DNA from: Shewanella saliphila
GTDB taxonomy: Bacteria; Pseudomonadota; Gammaproteobacteria; Enterobacterales; Shewanellaceae
DNA length: 64,000 nucleotides
Reading direction: 5' to 3'
Assembly (NCBI RefSeq): GCF_014648295.1
Contig: NZ_BMQV01000020.1
Coordinates: 1-64,000 of the forward strand
In this document: in pieces, positions 8,835 through 18,020 of the stretch
How the letters are laid out: each line of letters opens with the position of its first letter
Numbering within the stretch: position 1 is the stretch's first letter
Translations under genes and position numbers: made by a program
The notes under the pieces: model-generated
Database searches by the model: none
The model's input: the letters and a program-made list of their open reading frames with translations, nothing else
Told to the model about the DNA's origin: nothing

Positions 8835-8876
8835 TTAGCGTGCTAAGCATTATAACTAGTTAGCATGCTAAGTAAA
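8835..8876 (-). promoter_or_regulatory. marR-hlyD-DUF2955 promoter with two MarR-type operators
   Basis: Minus-strand -35 TTTACT (8876-8871), 16-bp spacer, -10 TATAAT (8854-8849). A perfect 12-bp palindrome TTAGCATGCTAA (8860-8871) fills the spacer. A second, TTAGCGTGCTAA (8835-8846), covers the predicted transcript start. Their centres are 25 bp apart. This layout is what an autorepressing MarR dimer pair would need. Confidence 0.75.
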
Positions 8877-8934
8877 TAACGTTTTGAAATAAGTTACATC
8901 ATCACAAGCTAAGTCATTAACACATAAAGTGGAT

Positions 8935-8988
8935 GTCAATTTGACACCTCACAGTCTATATGACACTCACCAGGACTGTCTTTTAGAC
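8935..8988 (+). promoter_or_regulatory. Three NorR enhancer sites
   Basis: Three GT-N7-AC elements: GTCAATTTGAC (8935-8945), GTCTATATGAC (8954-8964) and GTCTTTTAGAC (8978-8988). NorR upstream of E. coli norVW binds three such sites. The elements lie about 90-145 bp upstream of the predicted transcript start of the NO reductase gene, the normal enhancer distance. Confidence 0.85.
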
Positions 8989-9053
8989 AATTAAAATATC
9001 AATGATTAAATTGAAAACCTCATAAATTCAATTGCTTGAATTAAACCAAAAAG

Positions 9054-9069
9054 TTGGCACGTCTTGTGT
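9054..9069 (+). promoter_or_regulatory. Sigma-54-like -24/-12 promoter of the NO reductase gene
   Basis: TTGGCACGTCTTGTGT has the exact -24 TGGCACG box. Ten bases after the GG comes GT where GC is usual, so the -12 box is imperfect. It predicts a transcript start near 9080 and a 36-nt leader. It sits between the NorR sites and the start codon, as required for NorR activation. Confidence 0.65.
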
Positions 9070-9115
9070 AATGTCAGGTCATCTGTATAAAAATGACTTT
9101 GCGCTAAGAGGACTT

Positions 9116-11398
9116 ATGAGCAAAAACAAACTCACCGGCATTGCACTATTAATCGTGCTTGTGGCTTCTTTCACTGTATTACTTAGTTTAGGCAGCGGTA
9201 TATACCGAGAAAAACCGCCGATCCCAACGGCGTTTACCGACACCAGTGGTCAGCCTGTATTTACCCAAAATGATATTGAACAAGGTCAACTCGTTTGGCG
9301 TTCAATGGGCGGGCATCAGTTAGGATCGATATGGGGTCATGGCTCATACGTGGCACCCGACTGGACTGCAGACTGGTTACACCGTGAAGCACAAGCTTGG
9401 TTATCAATAACCGCAAAGCAGCGTTTTAACCGCGATTTTGCCGAACTTGATACTGAGCAACAAGCAGGGTTAGAAAAAGCCCTTAGAAATGACATTCGTC
9501 ATAACACGGTAATTGAAGGAGCAGAAGACAAGACCTATGTTGCGCTTTCAACGACCCGTATCGCGGCGATAAACGAAGTCACTCAACATTATCTATCATT
9601 ATTTGGTGACGACCCTGAGTTAAGCTCACTACGTGAACAATACGCCATGAAAGAAGGCACGATAACCGATGTCGGGCATCGTGAATTATTAAATGCTTTC
9701 CTCTTTTGGGGCGCATGGGCCGCGGTAACTGAGCGCCCTGGTTATGATTACACCTACACCAACAACTGGCCGTATGATCCGCAGATAGGCAATTTACCAA
9801 CGTCAGACAATATTGTTTGGTCAGTGTTAAGTGTAGTGACATTGATTCTTGGTATTGCCATGTTGATTTGGCATCACGCCTGTTGCAAAGAAGAAGCATT
9901 GCCAGAACCCGCCAAAGAAGATCCGCTATTTCACACTAAACCAACGGCATCGCAAAAGGCAGTAGGCAAATACTTCATTACCGCTATTGGTCTGTTTTTA
10001 CTGCAAATATTACTGGGCGGCGTGACCGCGCATTACGCAGTAGAAGGCCAAGAGTTTTACGGTATCGCCATCTCAGAAATCTTACCTTATTCGGTTACGC
10101 GTACCTGGCACACTCAACTGGCCGTATTTTGGATTGCCACGGCATGGCTAGGCACTGGCCTTTACATTGCGCCAGCATTATCTGGCTATGAGCCTAAATA
10201 TCAGCGCCTTGGCGTTAACGTATTGTGGGTGGCTCTAGTCGTTGTCGTGCTGGGCTCAATGGCAGGTGAATGGTTAGGCGTACAACAATATTTTGATCTC
10301 GACATGAACTTTTTATTTGGTCACCAGGGCTATGAATACATTGATTTAGGCCGGGTGTGGCAAATCCTATTACTGGGTGGTTTATTGATTTGGTTAGCAT
10401 TAGTGACCGCATCAATGCGCCCAGCGCTAAAAGTCAGTAGCGACATGCAACCGGTTATTTGGGTGCTGTATGCTTCGTGTGTTGCCATTGGTTTGTTTTA
10501 CGGTGCTGGCCTATTTATGGGCAAACACTCAAACCTTGCGATTGCGGAGTACTGGCGCTGGTGGGTAGTACATTTATGGGTAGAAGGCTTCTTTGAAACC
10601 TTTGCCACTTCAGTTATTGCCTTGATGTTAGTCCGCTTAGGCTTAATCCGTGCTCACAGTGCCAACGGTGCGGTATTGTTCTCTACGGTTATCTTTTTAA
10701 CCGGTGGCTTAATCGGTACCCTACACCACCTGTATTTTACTGGCACTCAAACCTCAGTCATTGCATGGGGCGCAATATTCTCAGCACTTGAAGTTGTCCC
10801 ATTAGCACTTATTGGTTTTGAAGCCATGGAGACCTATCGCTTACGTAAAGCCAGCCCCTGGATGGAGCGTTATCACTGGGCAATCATGTTCTTTGTCGCC
10901 ACCTCATTTTGGAATTTAGTGGGCGCTGGGGTATTAGGATTCTTAATCAACCCACCGATTTCGCTTTACTTTATCCAAGGATTAAACACGACGGCAACTC
11001 ATGCTCACGCAGCATTCATGGGAGTATACGGAATGTTAGGTATGGGGCTGATGCTGTTCTGTTTACGTGGCTTAACCGGCAACATGCAATGGAACCATAA
11101 ATACCTGAAAGGGGCATTCTGGACCTTAAATATCGGTTTAGCGGGTATGGTATTTATGTCGCTATTGCCTGTGGGTATTGTGCAGTTCTTTGCCGCTATC
11201 GATCACGGTTATTGGTATGCTCGCTCACCAGCGGTGATCCACAGTGAGTTGGTTGAAAATCTAGTGTGGATGAGAATGTTCGGCGACATTATCTTTAGTG
11301 TAGGCGGATTATTGATGGCAGCGTTCTTATTTGACCTGATCAAAAAAGCCATTAGCAGCAAGAGCGCTAAAGCGAAGCAAACCGTCGCATTGGCATAA
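9116..11398 (+). CDS. norB: Quinol-dependent nitric-oxide reductase (qNOR)
   Basis: A 760-residue single-subunit NO reductase (also called NorZ) that reduces 2 NO to N2O using quinol at the inner membrane. An N-terminal helix (about residues 7-27) is followed by a large periplasmic cytochrome-c-like domain without heme motif. GHQLGSIWGHGSYVAPDWTADWLHREA near 65-90 is characteristic. About a dozen further helices form the heme-copper-oxidase-like core, with metal-site histidines in TRTWHTQLAVFW, GTLHHLYFTG and TTATHAHAAFMG. The frame is open from 9032, but the ATG at 9116 has AAGAGGA and lies downstream of the sigma-54 element. Control by NorR, encoded next door, indicates NO detoxification. 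Confidence 0.95.
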   Translation: MSKNKLTGIALLIVLVASFTVLLSLGSGIYREKPPIPTAFTDTSGQPVFTQNDIEQGQLVWRSMGGHQLGSIWGHGSYVAPDWTADWLHREAQAWLSITAKQRFNRDFAELDTEQQAGLEKALRNDIRHNTVIEGAEDKTYVALSTTRIAAINEVTQHYLSLFGDDPELSSLREQYAMKEGTITDVGHRELLNAFLFWGAWAAVTERPGYDYTYTNNWPYDPQIGNLPTSDNIVWSVLSVVTLILGIAMLIWHHACCKEEALPEPAKEDPLFHTKPTASQKAVGKYFITAIGLFLLQILLGGVTAHYAVEGQEFYGIAISEILPYSVTRTWHTQLAVFWIATAWLGTGLYIAPALSGYEPKYQRLGVNVLWVALVVVVLGSMAGEWLGVQQYFDLDMNFLFGHQGYEYIDLGRVWQILLLGGLLIWLALVTASMRPALKVSSDMQPVIWVLYASCVAIGLFYGAGLFMGKHSNLAIAEYWRWWVVHLWVEGFFETFATSVIALMLVRLGLIRAHSANGAVLFSTVIFLTGGLIGTLHHLYFTGTQTSVIAWGAIFSALEVVPLALIGFEAMETYRLRKASPWMERYHWAIMFFVATSFWNLVGAGVLGFLINPPISLYFIQGLNTTATHAHAAFMGVYGMLGMGLMLFCLRGLTGNMQWNHKYLKGAFWTLNIGLAGMVFMSLLPVGIVQFFAAIDHGYWYARSPAVIHSELVENLVWMRMFGDIIFSVGGLLMAAFLFDLIKKAISSKSAKAKQTVALA

Positions 11399-11435
11399 CA
11401 CTCGGTTCGAGTAATAGTAAGATAACTCAACTCAC

Positions 11436-11467
11436 AAAGGGGCCGCTATGATCATAGTGGCCCTTTT
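11436..11467 (+). terminator. NO reductase gene terminator
   Basis: A long, nearly perfect hairpin GGGGCCGCTATGATCATAGTGGCCC flanked by AAA and TTTT, 38 bp after the stop codon. It separates the reductase from norR. Confidence 0.85.
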
Positions 11468-11511
11468 GTGATCATAATGGCACCTTAACACTTGTTGTTA
11501 TATTTACACTT

Positions 11512-11522
11512 GTCATAATGAC
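11512..11522 (+). promoter_or_regulatory. NorR site upstream of norR
   Basis: GTCATAATGAC is a perfect GTCA-N3-TGAC palindrome, 28 bp before the norR start codon. Bound NorR here would overlap the norR promoter or leader, suggesting autoregulation. Confidence 0.65.
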
Positions 11523-11549
11523 AGCACCGCAACATCATTGGAGTTTACC

Positions 11550-13100
11550 ATGGCATTAAGTCAAACCGACTTAACCCGTATTGCGCTTGATATCACCGCA
11601 AATTTATCAACTCGCGATCGCTTTTCACGTTTACTCACCACGCTCAGAGATACCCTAGACTGCGATGCCGCGGCGTTATTGTCGTTTCAAGGTCATCAAT
11701 TTACCCCACTCGCAATTGATGGTCTTAGTGCTGATGTATTGGGCAGGCGTTTTATTGTTAATGAGCACCCAAGACTTGAAGCCATAGCGCGAGCCGGTGA
11801 TGTGGTGCGCTTTCCTGCCGACAGTCAATTGCCCGACCCTTATGACGGCTTAATTCCTAATGTGGATGGCGATTTAAAAGTGCATGCCTGTGTTGGATTA
11901 CCCTTGTTTGCCAACGAGCAACTGATTGGGGCATTAACCATCGACGCTCTCGATCCCAATAAGTTTGACCAATTCACCAATAATGAATTACGCAGCATTA
12001 GCGCCATTACTGCCGCATCACTCAATAATGCTTTATTGATAGATAAACTCGAAAAGCAAGCGAGTAATTTTACCATTAGCAGCAGTAAACCTACTGGGCA
12101 GCTCGATACTGCAACAGAGATTATCGGTCAAGATGATGCATTTTTAGCCCTACTTAATGAAGTGAATGTGGTCGCTGCCACAGAATTAAATGTGCTGATT
12201 TTAGGTGAAACAGGTACAGGTAAAGAACTCATAGCAAAAGCGGTACATCAGCATTCTCCTCGTGGCGATAAACCGCTAGTGTATTTAAACTGTGCCGCAT
12301 TGGCTGAGTCGGTTGCTGAAAGTGAATTATTTGGCCATGTAAAAGGGGCGTTTACCGGCGCCATTAGCCACCGCAGTGGTAAATTTGAAGTGGCAGACAA
12401 AGGTACATTATTTTTAGATGAAATTGGTGAGTTACCGCTTAATTTACAAGCTAAATTACTGCGGGTGTTGCAATACGGTGATTTGCAAAAAGTGGGCGAT
12501 GATCGCAGTTTAAAAGTGGATGTGCGGATTATTGCTGCCACCAATAAAGACTTAAAAAGTGAAGTACTAGCGGGGCGTTTTAGGGCCGATTTATATCATC
12601 GTTTAAGTGTGTTCCCCATTGTGGTGCCGGCGCTACGAGAGCGACCTAGAGACATTCATTTATTGGCCGGTTTTTTTATTGAACGCTATCGCCAGCAATT
12701 GCTGTTGCCTCATTTAGGATTAAGTCACGATGCCCTAGCGTTACTCAACCATTACGATTGGCCCGGTAACATTCGCGAACTTGAACATGCCATTCATCGC
12801 GCGGCAGTATTGGCTAAATCGGCTGGGGTTCACGATGGCATGTGCACCATACAACCGCATCATTTTGAGTTTGCTACATCTATAGAACATGTCGCCGCTG
12901 ACCAAAAAAAAGTAGCCGTTAAACAATCAGTAACATCTTTTGCGCAAATGAGCTTACGTGATGCAACCGACCAGTTCCAAGGTCAGTTTATTCAACAAGT
13001 GCTGGGGCAACACGAAGGAAACTGGGCCGCCACAGCACGTAGTTTACAGCTTGATTCTGGCAACTTACATCGCCTAGCAAAACGCTTAAAATTAAAATGA
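11550..13100 (+). CDS. norR: NO-responsive sigma-54 activator NorR
   Basis: A 516-residue bacterial enhancer-binding protein that senses NO with an iron centre in its GAF domain and activates sigma-54 polymerase. The GAF domain spans about residues 10-170. The AAA+ domain has Walker A GETGTGKE near 220, the sigma-54 contact loop GAFTGA near 266 and Walker [10 protein letters not shown]. The C-terminal Fis-type helix-turn-helix is [24 protein letters not shown]. The frame starts at a TTG (11538), but the ATG at 11550 has GGAG six bases away. The adjacent NO reductase gene carries three NorR sites, which fixes the assignment. Confidence 0.95.
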   Translation: MALSQTDLTRIALDITANLSTRDRFSRLLTTLRDTLDCDAAALLSFQGHQFTPLAIDGLSADVLGRRFIVNEHPRLEAIARAGDVVRFPADSQLPDPYDGLIPNVDGDLKVHACVGLPLFANEQLIGALTIDALDPNKFDQFTNNELRSISAITAASLNNALLIDKLEKQASNFTISSSKPTGQLDTATEIIGQDDAFLALLNEVNVVAATELNVLILGETGTGKELIAKAVHQHSPRGDKPLVYLNCAALAESVAESELFGHVKGAFTGAISHRSGKFEVADKGTLFLDEIGELPLNLQAKLLRVLQYGDLQKVGDDRSLKVDVRIIAATNKDLKSEVLAGRFRADLYHRLSVFPIVVPALRERPRDIHLLAGFFIERYRQQLLLPHLGLSHDALALLNHYDWPGNIRELEHAIHRAAVLAKSAGVHDGMCTIQPHHFEFATSIEHVAADQKKVAVKQSVTSFAQMSLRDATDQFQGQFIQQVLGQHEGNWAATARSLQLDSGNLHRLAKRLKLK

Positions 13101-13230
13101 GTCAACAGCAAAAAATCAGTTGAATTATTAGACGTAATAAGTGAGGATGCGCGCTATTCAATGGTCAAGCTTTGAAAGATATTGTAGTCTGACTTTTATA
13201 ACGTCTATTTTTAGGAATGATATAACCCTT

Positions 13231-14151
13231 ATGATGAATTCGTTACGCACCGCATTCGTTGCCGCGTCTACCATAATGTTAAGTTTTTCAAGTGCTGCTG
13301 TTGAATACCGTTTACCCACTGACGGCAGCAAATTAGTCGGTCAAAACCAATATTATGTGGTACCTGAAGAAGGTAAATTAACACTAGAGCAAATTGCGGC
13401 GGAATTTCAGCTAGGGCTAACGAACCTTATTGAGGCAAACCCTGGTGTTGACCCATTCTTACCTAAGCCTGGTAGTACCTTAATCATTCCACACCAGTTA
13501 ATTCTGCCAGACACTAAGCAAGAAGGCATTGTGATTAACTCTGCTGAAATGCGCCTATATTATTATCCAAAGGGTAAAAATATCGTTGAAGTGTTACCGA
13601 TTGGTATTGGCCAAATAGGCCGTGATACCCCAGAAAACTGGGTGACTAAAGTACATCGCAAACGAGAGAGACCAACCTGGACACCTACAGCCAATACCCG
13701 CCGTATTTACGCAGCCAATGGCATTACGTTACCCGCTGTATGGCCAGCAGGCCCAGATAACCCAATGGGGTTATATGCGCTGTATGTTGGTAACTTGTTT
13801 GCGGTTCATGGCACAAACGCCACATTCGGTATTGGTTTACGTGTGAGCTCAGGTTGTATCCGTTTACGCGACGAAGACATTAAACACTTATTTGAAACTG
13901 TGCCAGTTGGTACTCGTGTTGAGTTTTTAAATAAACCGATTAAAGCCACAGCAGAGCCTGATGGTAGTCGTTATATTGAAGTGCACGAGCCTTTATCGAA
14001 AACTCAAGAAGAGTTTGACTCTAAAGAGCCTGTGTCATTAACCTTGGACAAAGAGTTAACCCGTTTTCTGGCTCATCCAGAAACCGACTCCACTGTGTTA
14101 AAACGATTATTAGAAAATCGTAGCGGTATGCCTACTCGTATTAACCCGTAA
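13231..14151 (+). CDS. L,D-transpeptidase with LysM domain
   Basis: A roughly 306-residue periplasmic ErfK/YbiS/YcfS-type L,D-transpeptidase. Such enzymes make 3-3 cross-links in peptidoglycan or attach Braun-type lipoprotein. It has a signal peptide (about residues 1-22, SFSSAA), a LysM-like peptidoglycan-binding segment (about 40-88, ending [10 protein letters not shown]), and a YkuD catalytic domain with [24 protein letters not shown] carrying the conserved His, Ser-Gly-Cys and Arg. The C-terminal 60 residues are acidic and unassigned. The frame is open from 13141, but the ATG at 13231 opens the signal peptide; its ribosome site is poorly spaced (AGGA 14 bases away). Confidence 0.9.
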   Translation: MMNSLRTAFVAASTIMLSFSSAAVEYRLPTDGSKLVGQNQYYVVPEEGKLTLEQIAAEFQLGLTNLIEANPGVDPFLPKPGSTLIIPHQLILPDTKQEGIVINSAEMRLYYYPKGKNIVEVLPIGIGQIGRDTPENWVTKVHRKRERPTWTPTANTRRIYAANGITLPAVWPAGPDNPMGLYALYVGNLFAVHGTNATFGIGLRVSSGCIRLRDEDIKHLFETVPVGTRVEFLNKPIKATAEPDGSRYIEVHEPLSKTQEEFDSKEPVSLTLDKELTRFLAHPETDSTVLKRLLENRSGMPTRINP

Positions 14152-14165
14152 GTACATCGAAGACG

Positions 14166-14207
14166 AAAAAAATGGCCTGGTTAACTGAGTTGACCAGGCC
14201 ATTTTTT
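14166..14207. terminator. Bidirectional terminator between ldt and bactofilin genes
   Basis: The stem AAAATGGCCTGGT/ACCAGGCCATTTT is A-rich before and T-rich after, and it serves both convergent genes. Confidence 0.92.
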
Positions 14208-14208
14208 A

Positions 14209-14988
14209 TCACGGTTTATTGGATGTTGTCGGCAGTGATAACTCGGCCTCACTGTCTTCAAAGTGTTGCTCATCATCGTGTAAGGTGTCGCCGAGCTCTT
14301 GACTGGTTTGCTCTAATGCGTGCAAGTCTTCCATTGCGGTGTTGATATCAGATTGGCCTGCGCCGATTAGCTCTTCTTGTTGTTCTATAAACGCACTTTG
14401 CTGCTCAACGTCTTGCAATAATAATGCTGCATTTTGCGCAATGTCGCTCTCTGATGCATCAGTATTCACACTCGCTTGTAACGGCAGTTCTTGGTCATTA
14501 TTTAATACTGAACTGATAGTAGGCTGCAGTAACACGCCGCCAATAATCACCGCCGCAGCAACGGCAGCATAAGCCAACTTACGAGAAGATGTTTTGGTGT
14601 GGCTATCCTGCATTGTTGGCATTTTTATTGTTGATGAAGTCGCTGGTGGCAAAACTGATTCATCAGGGCCTTTACTTCGCATACCCACAAATTGACCACC
14701 GTCGTATATTTCCATTTGATGGCTAGACACTTCACCGTCGACCACGCCCGAACTGACAATGATCAGTTTGTTGCAATGCAATTTACCTTTAAAGACGCCT
14801 GATACACGCATCTCCTGGCAATAGACCTCACCTTCAACCTCACCACCGACTGCGATATTGATTTGGCTGCTTGAACGAATAGTGCCCATTGTCTTGCCAG
14901 CAATCATCGCTGGACCTTGAATGGTCATGTCACCTTCGAGTGACATGTCAGCGCCAATGTAGGTTATCCCCTTATTGTTATTATTCAC
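14209..14988 (-). CDS. Bactofilin (polymer-forming cytoskeletal protein) with membrane anchor
   Basis: A 259-residue protein. The bactofilin beta-helix occupies about residues 8-105, with the repeating pattern GADMSLEGDMTIQGPAMIAGKTMGTI / VEGEVYCQEMRVSGVFKGKLHCNKLIIVSSGVVDGEV. A transmembrane helix follows (about 139-157, YAAVAAAVIIGGVLLQ), and an acidic Glu/Gln-rich probable coiled coil follows the helix. Bactofilins polymerise without nucleotides and organise cell-shape and envelope proteins; a C-terminal membrane helix is unusual but known. The start is GTG at 14988 with AAGGA before it. Convergence with an L,D-transpeptidase gene may reflect a shared role in cell-wall shaping (inference). 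Confidence 0.85.
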   Translation of the reverse strand: MNNNNKGITYIGADMSLEGDMTIQGPAMIAGKTMGTIRSSSQINIAVGGEVEGEVYCQEMRVSGVFKGKLHCNKLIIVSSGVVDGEVSSHQMEIYDGGQFVGMRSKGPDESVLPPATSSTIKMPTMQDSHTKTSSRKLAYAAVAAAVIIGGVLLQPTISSVLNNDQELPLQASVNTDASESDIAQNAALLLQDVEQQSAFIEQQEELIGAGQSDINTAMEDLHALEQTSQELGDTLHDDEQHFEDSEAELSLPTTSNKP

Positions 14989-15164
14989 TTGCTGTCCTTA
15001 TTAGGGTTTAATACCTATCACATTAATTATCTAACCTGCTCAGATAGTTAATATAATTTGTATAAATTGTTACAGGTAGTGACAAATCTTAAAGTAAATG
15101 GGCTACACAATAAAGCTTACTATTCATGCTATAGTACCTAGATCAATAAATAGCCCGAACTGTT

Positions 15165-16547
15165 ATGCCAACGACTGATCCCAAGCATAAGCCTACATAC
15201 GCAGCAAAAGACCCCCTTAAAAAAGTGAAAAATCATTCGCAAAAACAATCACTAAAACCATCAATCAAACAAAGTTTAGCCATGTATTCATCGGTAGATG
15301 CTCTCGCGCCATTAGCAAGTCCTAACTCCCCTACTGTTCAGTCGATGTCGCCATTGCAGGCTTACCAACAAGCGATAGGTGCTGATTCACAACACATTGA
15401 AAAAAAGGCAATAACAGCTGACCCAGCACAGCAAGAGGCCTTGTTAGCATTAGAGACTCTATACCAGCAATTTATTCATTCATCTCCCATCGATAAAGGT
15501 TTATACCTGTGGGGGGATGTGGGTAGGGGTAAAACTTTTTTAATGGATTTGTTTTGTCAGTGCCTGAGCCAACCCCCTAAGCAGGCGCAAAACACTGTGA
15601 TGCGACTGCATTTTCATCGTTTTATGGCCATGCTCCACCAGCAGCTTAACCAAACCTCTGGGATCCGCGATCCACTCACCCATATTGCTAAGCAAATAGC
15701 TGAGCAGTATCAAATCATCTGTTTCGATGAGTTTTTTGTGTCAGACATTGGTGATGCCATTTTGCTGGCAAGGTTATTTGACACTTTGTTCCAATCAGGA
15801 GTCACCTTAGTCGCCACCTCTAATATTCCGGTTGTCGACTTATATAAAAACGGTTTACAGAGAGACAGGTTTTTACCCACTATTGACCTGTTACAACAAT
15901 ACACTCATGAGATCCATCTCAGTGGAGATAAAGATCATCGGCTCAGTCATCAGGCTAGGCCGCAAAGCAGCCCTAAGCCAACATGGCTGAAACTACCATC
16001 AGCCCAGACGCCCGAAAACATGTTTGCTCAATTATGTAAGCAAGGAGTTGATGAAAACAGCCCAATTGAACAACATCATTTTGCACAAAAATCCAAACAC
16101 ACATTGCGCATTTGTCAGCGTGACATCGCCATACAAGCACAGCACGCAGACTATGCCTGGTTTGAGTTTTCCGCATTGTGCCAAGGGCCAAGATCGGCAT
16201 TAGATTACATTGAGCTTGCCGGCCAGTTTAGCCATATTTTACTCAGTGATGTGCCGCTGCTGGGTGGACAAGTACGCAGCTGGATTAGGGCGAGAGGTAC
16301 TGAAGATGGTGCACAGGCGACGGCGACGGGAGAGCGACAATTGGCGTATGCCAGTGAGGACGATCCCGCTCGGCGCTTTATTAGTTTGATTGACGAAATG
16401 TATGATCAAAAAGTTATTTTGATCATACACAGTCAATGGGCATTAGAAGACCTTTACCCCACTGGTGCACTGACATTTGAATTTAGGCGCACTTATAGCC
16501 GCCTAATAGAAATGCAACAATGGGCATTAAACGCAGCAATCACATAG
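15165..16547 (+). CDS. zapE: ZapE/AFG1-like AAA ATPase
   Basis: A 460-residue P-loop ATPase of the ZapE family, which associates with the division ring and FtsZ in E. coli. Walker A is LWGDVGRGKT near residue 120 and Walker B is IICFDEFFVSDIGDA near 186. The family segments LARLFDTLFQSGVTLVATSN and FEFRRTYSRLIEM (C-terminus) are present. It is longer than the usual roughly 370 residues, with a Lys/Gln/Ser-rich N-terminal extension of about 60 residues and insertions before the sensor region. The ATG at 15165 is kept, but an ATG near residue 41 would trim part of the extension. Its 3' end overlaps the convergent gene by 8 bp. Confidence 0.85.
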   Translation: MPTTDPKHKPTYAAKDPLKKVKNHSQKQSLKPSIKQSLAMYSSVDALAPLASPNSPTVQSMSPLQAYQQAIGADSQHIEKKAITADPAQQEALLALETLYQQFIHSSPIDKGLYLWGDVGRGKTFLMDLFCQCLSQPPKQAQNTVMRLHFHRFMAMLHQQLNQTSGIRDPLTHIAKQIAEQYQIICFDEFFVSDIGDAILLARLFDTLFQSGVTLVATSNIPVVDLYKNGLQRDRFLPTIDLLQQYTHEIHLSGDKDHRLSHQARPQSSPKPTWLKLPSAQTPENMFAQLCKQGVDENSPIEQHHFAQKSKHTLRICQRDIAIQAQHADYAWFEFSALCQGPRSALDYIELAGQFSHILLSDVPLLGGQVRSWIRARGTEDGAQATATGERQLAYASEDDPARRFISLIDEMYDQKVILIIHSQWALEDLYPTGALTFEFRRTYSRLIEMQQWALNAAIT

Positions 16548-16848
16548 CTTTAGCGACCTGATAACTTTCTACGTCGGTAAAACGGCGTAAAAAATTGTCT
16601 AATGCATCGTGTGTTGGGTATTCGAATTGGTATTTATTGTGAAAAAACACCGTTAAACTCACTTGAGCGTCAGATAATACAATGGTGTAACCATCATGAT
16701 CAGTTTGGGCGCTGATGCCACACAAATGGTAGCCATCACCATAAATACTTTTACTGCCTTCCTCATGGCTCGTTACGCGTTTTTCACCGTATTGGGTGAC
16801 TTTGTTAAACACTTTGAGCGCACGTTGAATATCAATTTCATTTTTCAT
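16540..16848 (-). CDS. DUF3081 family protein
   Basis: A 102-residue cytoplasmic protein of unknown function, starting MKNEIDIQRALKVFNKVT. The conserved C-terminal part DGYTIVLSDAQVSLTVFFHNKYQFEYP marks DUF3081, a family common in Shewanella and Vibrio. The frame is open to 16893, but the ATG at 16848 has AGGA upstream and matches the family start. It is convergent with zapE, with an 8-bp tail overlap. Confidence 0.75.
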   Translation of the reverse strand: MKNEIDIQRALKVFNKVTQYGEKRVTSHEEGSKSIYGDGYHLCGISAQTDHDGYTIVLSDAQVSLTVFFHNKYQFEYPTHDALDNFLRRFTDVESYQVAKAM

Positions 16849-17010
16849 AATAACCATCCTGTGGACAACACACTCTCTACAATACGCCTGCAATATTAAT
16901 ACTGTCCAATATTGTTATAAATAAAGTTAAAACATTTCCCTTTCGCCATACAACAAGGCAGAATCGCCCTACTCTATTAACCTGCAGAATAACAGACAGA
17001 AGCCAAGACG

Positions 17011-17964
17011 ATGCCTGATATTGTGATAGCTTTTTTTGCCCTTGGCTTGATTGCTGGGCTGATAAAGTCAGATTTAAAAGTTCCCAAAGCCACCTACGAA
17101 ACCTTGTCTATTTTACTGATGCTAACCCTTGGCCTTAAAGGCGGTATGGCATTACACGGTGAAACAGCCAATCTAGCAATATCAGAATTACTAGCGGTCA
17201 TTGCTTTAGGTTTTATCACCCCACTGAGTTTATACCCGCTTTTACGAAAACTCATTAAATTACCGCAAAAAGAAGCCATTAGCATTGCCGCTCATTATGG
17301 TTCTGTAAGTGCGGGTACCTTTGCTGTCGTGATGGCGATGGTTGATCAATCACAATGGCCTTTACGCCCTGAAACCACGTTATATTTAGTGCTGCTTGAG
17401 CTGCCCGCCATTATTATCATGTTGTGGTTACACCGTTACCTGCAAGCTAAAACGGCTGGTAATGAAGTGCATTCCTCTGCGGTTAGTATTTTGCATGAAG
17501 CACTAACAAGCCGCGGCGTAGTATTACTGTGCGGTGGCGTGGCTATCGGTTGGATGTACGGCACTACGGGTATGGCGCCATTAACGCCGATGTTGCTTGC
17601 CGGGTTTAAAACCTTATTAGCGTTATTTTTATTAGAAATGGGCATTAGCACGGCTAAAGTGTGCTTTCCCATTCCATACAAACAATGGCGATTATTAATT
17701 TTTGCTGCGGTAGTACCGTTTGTATTGGCGTGGGTGGGGATTGGCTTAGGTATGGCTCTGGATTTACCCTCTGGCAGTATTTTGGTATTAGCAGCCCTCA
17801 GTGCCAGTGCATCATACATTGCAGCACCTGCGGCGATTAAAGCCGCGATTCCAGATGCCAATATTGGTCTGGCGATGTTGGCGTCATTAGGAATAACCTT
17901 CCCCGTTAACGTGCTAATCGGTTTACCGATTTACCAGTTGTGGATTGAGCAATTGATGATGTAA
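17011..17964 (+). CDS. SbtA-type sodium-dependent bicarbonate transporter family permease
   Basis: A 317-residue membrane protein with about ten hydrophobic helices in two related halves. The segments LMLTLGLKGGMAL and AAHYGSVSAGTFAVVMAM (first half) and LLALFLLEMGISTAKVCF and AALSASASYIAAPAAIKAAIPDAN (second half) are the family's inverted-repeat signatures. Cyanobacterial SbtA imports bicarbonate with sodium. In a heterotroph the substrate may be bicarbonate for anaplerosis or another anion. No adjacent SbtB-type PII gene is present. The ribosome site is weak (AAGAC). Confidence 0.85.
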   Translation: MPDIVIAFFALGLIAGLIKSDLKVPKATYETLSILLMLTLGLKGGMALHGETANLAISELLAVIALGFITPLSLYPLLRKLIKLPQKEAISIAAHYGSVSAGTFAVVMAMVDQSQWPLRPETTLYLVLLELPAIIIMLWLHRYLQAKTAGNEVHSSAVSILHEALTSRGVVLLCGGVAIGWMYGTTGMAPLTPMLLAGFKTLLALFLLEMGISTAKVCFPIPYKQWRLLIFAAVVPFVLAWVGIGLGMALDLPSGSILVLAALSASASYIAAPAAIKAAIPDANIGLAMLASLGITFPVNVLIGLPIYQLWIEQLMM

Positions 17965-17982
17965 TACCAATCTGCATTGAAC

Positions 17983-18015
17983 AAAAGCCAACGCGATAGT
18001 GACGTTGGCTTTTTG
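17983..18015. terminator. Bidirectional terminator
   Basis: The stem AAAAGCCAACG/CGTTGGCTTTT with a 9-nt loop and a T-run on each strand serves the SbtA-like gene and the convergent GGDEF gene. Confidence 0.9.
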
Positions 18016-18020
18016 TTATC

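Noticed and set aside
8850..8850. marR start at the upstream ATG
   Set aside because: This codon overlaps the predicted -10 and lies ahead of the expected transcript start.
9032..9115. N-terminal extension of the NO reductase from TTG 9032
   Set aside because: The sigma-54-like promoter lies inside the extension and the ATG at 9116 has a good ribosome site.
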